Assembly: GCA_013180565.1 (NCBI GenBank)
Contig: QBUN01000390.1
Coordinates: forward strand, 1-13,713
DNA from: Candidatus Methanophaga sp. GoMg3.2
GTDB taxonomy: Archaea; Halobacteriota; Syntropharchaeia; Alkanophagales; Methanospirareceae
Length of the DNA: 13,713 nt
Direction: 5' to 3'
The notes under the pieces were generated by a model that worked only from the letters and a program-made list of their open reading frames with translations, made no database searches and was not told the DNA's origin. Positions 12,316 through 13,713 of the stretch are shown one piece after another. Within the stretch, counting starts at the first letter, position 1, and each line of letters opens with the position of its first letter. The position numbers and the translations under genes are program-made.

Positions 12316-12573
12316 ATGTCGATCGCAAAAAAACTCTCGCAATTACTTGAAAATATGACGCCTCAAGAGCGTGCTGAAGTCGAGACATTCGCAGCTTTTG
12401 TTATAGCACGGCGGAAATTGCATGACCTCTCTGTTCTGACCGATGACATACCCACTCAAGAACTCATGCAACTTGTCACGGAATCCGGGAGTTTCGACTG
12501 GCTAGATGCCAAAGAAGAAGGCGTCTATTCCATTGAAGATGGTGAAGCGGTAAAATGGCTCAGCGAATCGTAA
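12316..12573 (+). CDS. MazF-associated antitoxin (85 aa)
   Basis: The protein starts MSIAKKLSQLLENMTPQERA, a helical segment (EVETFAAFVIARRKL), then SVLTDDIPTQELMQLVTESG and SFDWLD, and an acidic end (EEGVYSIEDGEAVKWLSES). It is not AbrB-like MazE. The pattern of a short helical N-terminus and an acidic tail fits the DUF2281-like antitoxins found beside MazF/PemK toxins. AGGCGG precedes ATG 12316 and a TATA-like stretch is at about 12256-12268. Its last 19 nt overlap the mazF start at 12555, so the pair was an operon. The gene itself has no defect. Confidence 0.72.
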   Translation: MSIAKKLSQLLENMTPQERAEVETFAAFVIARRKLHDLSVLTDDIPTQELMQLVTESGSFDWLDAKEEGVYSIEDGEAVKWLSES

Positions 12574-12918
12574 GACGAGGTACTATAGTTCTTGTCCGCT
12601 ACCCGTTTACTGACCTGAGTAGCATAAAAGTCCGTCCAGCGGTAGTGGTTTATGCCTGACCAATTAATGCGCAAATTAGATGACGTTCTCTGCCTTTTCA
12701 TCTCCTCCTCGATGCCCGCGAAAACACTCTCGACTGATTTCGTCCTTGAACCAAATCATCCTTCCTTTCCGAAAACGGGTTTGATTTATCGCTCGGTATT
12801 TAAAACGCATAAGTTAGCGTTGCTCCATAAGTCGCTTGTGCTGCGCGTTTTAGGTGAAATGGACAGGGATTTGATGAACGAAATAGATCTGCGATTGCGT
12901 ATTGCGTTGGGGCTTTGA
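12555..12918 (+). pseudogene. mazF: MazF/PemK-type toxin with one-base frameshift
   Basis: ATG 12555 opens MAQRIVRRGTIVLVRYPFTD, then LSSIKVRPAVVVYA, the MazF N-terminus with the KVRPAVVV core, and meets TGA at 12657-12659 after 34 codons. Skipping the single T at 12657 restores DQLMRKLDDVLCLFISSSMP, then the rest of the fold (FPKTGLIYRSVFKTHKLALL, RDLMNEIDLRLRIALGL) to TGA 12916-12918. The joined product would be about 120 residues, the usual size. MazF cuts mRNA at specific sites; with the frameshift it should be inactive. The UGA followed by C resembles the context of programmed +1 shifts, but there is no visible stimulator. A sequencing error cannot be excluded. Confidence 0.85.
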
Positions 12919-12973
12919 AGTACCGTAGAAGAACCAAAAAAATGGAGACAAAAAGAAGCAGGGGGACTTCAAA

Positions 12974-13713
12974 ATGAGCGTGCTTCGAGAGAAAATATTT
13001 GAGCGAAAAGGCGAAGGAACTTTAAAACCCCAAAATACAGATTTAGGACATATAGAAATTCCTGTTACGTTTACATGTGCACAGTATCGTGATGGTGTTA
13101 TTGATGGAACGATAACCTTAATTGAAGAGGATCACGCCCCGTATATGGACTTATTTTACATTCACGAAGATACAAAATACAGCCTATGTGCATATCTCGA
13201 CGCTGAAGAGTTAAACATAGAACCGCTTAGTATTTCTAACATCTCACCGCAAATGGGTGAGCGAGTAGAATTTCGAGATATTGCTTTTATTGCTGATTAT
13301 CTAAAATTGAAACATAGAGAAATCACATCCGCCACAAATAAAATATTCTGTCGCTTTGATGTATCCAATCTTAAATCTTTTATGTCAACTTTTGAGATTG
13401 AAGAAGGAAAAGTTACCTTTTTTCAGTACGAAGACGATATATGGAAAGATATAGGAATCTACAAAAAGTCAGGTATAACGGGCGGTGTTCAGATTGAGCT
13501 AAATGACGATGTTAGACTTCAGACAATAGAAGCGTACAAATCATTACTGTTTAACAAAATCAATAAAATATTGCGGTTCGCATCGTTATCTCAGGGCACT
13601 TACATTGATTGGGCTTCCTTTGTGCTATGTGAGCAAAATAGTGAAGGTGTGTATGAACGGATATATTCAGAAAGGAAAAATATTCGAACTGAGTTCTCTG
13701 CGAGACATGAATT
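12974..13713 (+). CDS. Unidentified protein, runs off the right edge (246+ aa)
   Basis: ATG 12974 follows AGGGGGA with a spacing of about 8 nt. The frame stays open to the end of the window (246 codons). The first 170 residues look beta-rich (GEGTLKPQNTDLGHIEIPVT, GVIDGTITLIEE, ERVEFRDIAFIADYLKL). Then come IFCRFDVSNLKSF and FEIEEGKVTFFQYED, a second strand block (GVQIELNDDVRL) and, from residue about 183, helices (YKSLLFNKINKILRFASLSQ, then IDWASFVL). A beta N-terminal domain followed by a helical domain at the edge of a restriction/toxin-antitoxin region recalls defence proteins of the abortive-infection kind (for example ApeA/HEPN), but no catalytic motif is visible in what is present and I do not recognise the family. 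The base composition is AT-rich. Confidence 0.7.
   Translation, partial: MSVLREKIFERKGEGTLKPQNTDLGHIEIPVTFTCAQYRDGVIDGTITLIEEDHAPYMDLFYIHEDTKYSLCAYLDAEELNIEPLSISNISPQMGERVEFRDIAFIADYLKLKHREITSATNKIFCRFDVSNLKSFMSTFEIEEGKVTFFQYEDDIWKDIGIYKKSGITGGVQIELNDDVRLQTIEAYKSLLFNKINKILRFASLSQGTYIDWASFVLCEQNSEGVYERIYSERKNIRTEFSARHE

Overview
The window looks archaeal. Most genes are preceded by an A/T-rich TATA box about 25 nt ahead of a short leader, or by GGTGA/GGAGG ribosome-binding sites. It also encodes a stand-alone Bud32 (KEOPS) kinase, a UPF0282 metallo-hydrolase and a Vms1-like peptidyl-tRNA hydrolase of archaeal type. A euryarchaeote of the methanogen/ANME kind is my guess from overall style; nothing in the sequence fixes the taxon.

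Layout. 1-530: a dispersed CACAGATT-type repeat pair and tRNA-Leu(UAA) on the minus strand. 530-1150: two decayed gene fragments. 1.2-2.35 kb: an orphan ribbon-helix-helix protein and a solitary small serine recombinase with a perfect palindrome upstream. 2.66-5.84 kb: the housekeeping core. A DsrE-like protein is translationally coupled to Bud32, and a UPF0282 metallo-beta-lactamase-fold protein is divergent from the Vms1-like protein. 6.15-8.1 kb: a 37-aa double-CxxC zinc protein, a heavily deleted P-type cation ATPase pseudogene and a short VIT/CCC1-like membrane protein. 8.3-9.64 kb: a possible 22-aa peptide gene and a full-length acyl-CoA thioesterase/BAAT-type hydrolase interrupted by one in-frame TGA.

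9.87-12.92 kb is an accessory graveyard. It holds the N-terminal nuclease half of a restriction enzyme, a nuclease-like remnant, one apparently intact RelE-type toxin/antitoxin pair, and then remnants of at least four more toxin-antitoxin loci. These are a truncated HicB, a VapC reduced to its two ends beside a 48-aa partner, an AF2212-like antitoxin with a 4-bp duplication, and a MazF with a one-base frameshift beside an open antitoxin. The window ends inside an unrecognised AT-rich gene of at least 246 codons, the best candidate for something undescribed.

Three repeat families occupy the intergenic spaces: the CACAGATT/CACAAGATT periodic repeats (four loci), a twin GGGGTCTGGCCCC palindrome, and a stem-loop block at 5.9-6.0 kb. 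I see no CRISPR array, rRNA, complete insertion sequence or replication origin. No complete new multi-gene system can be demonstrated here. The strongest points are the TA graveyard, the single-lesion thioesterase and MazF genes, and the unidentified gene at the right edge.
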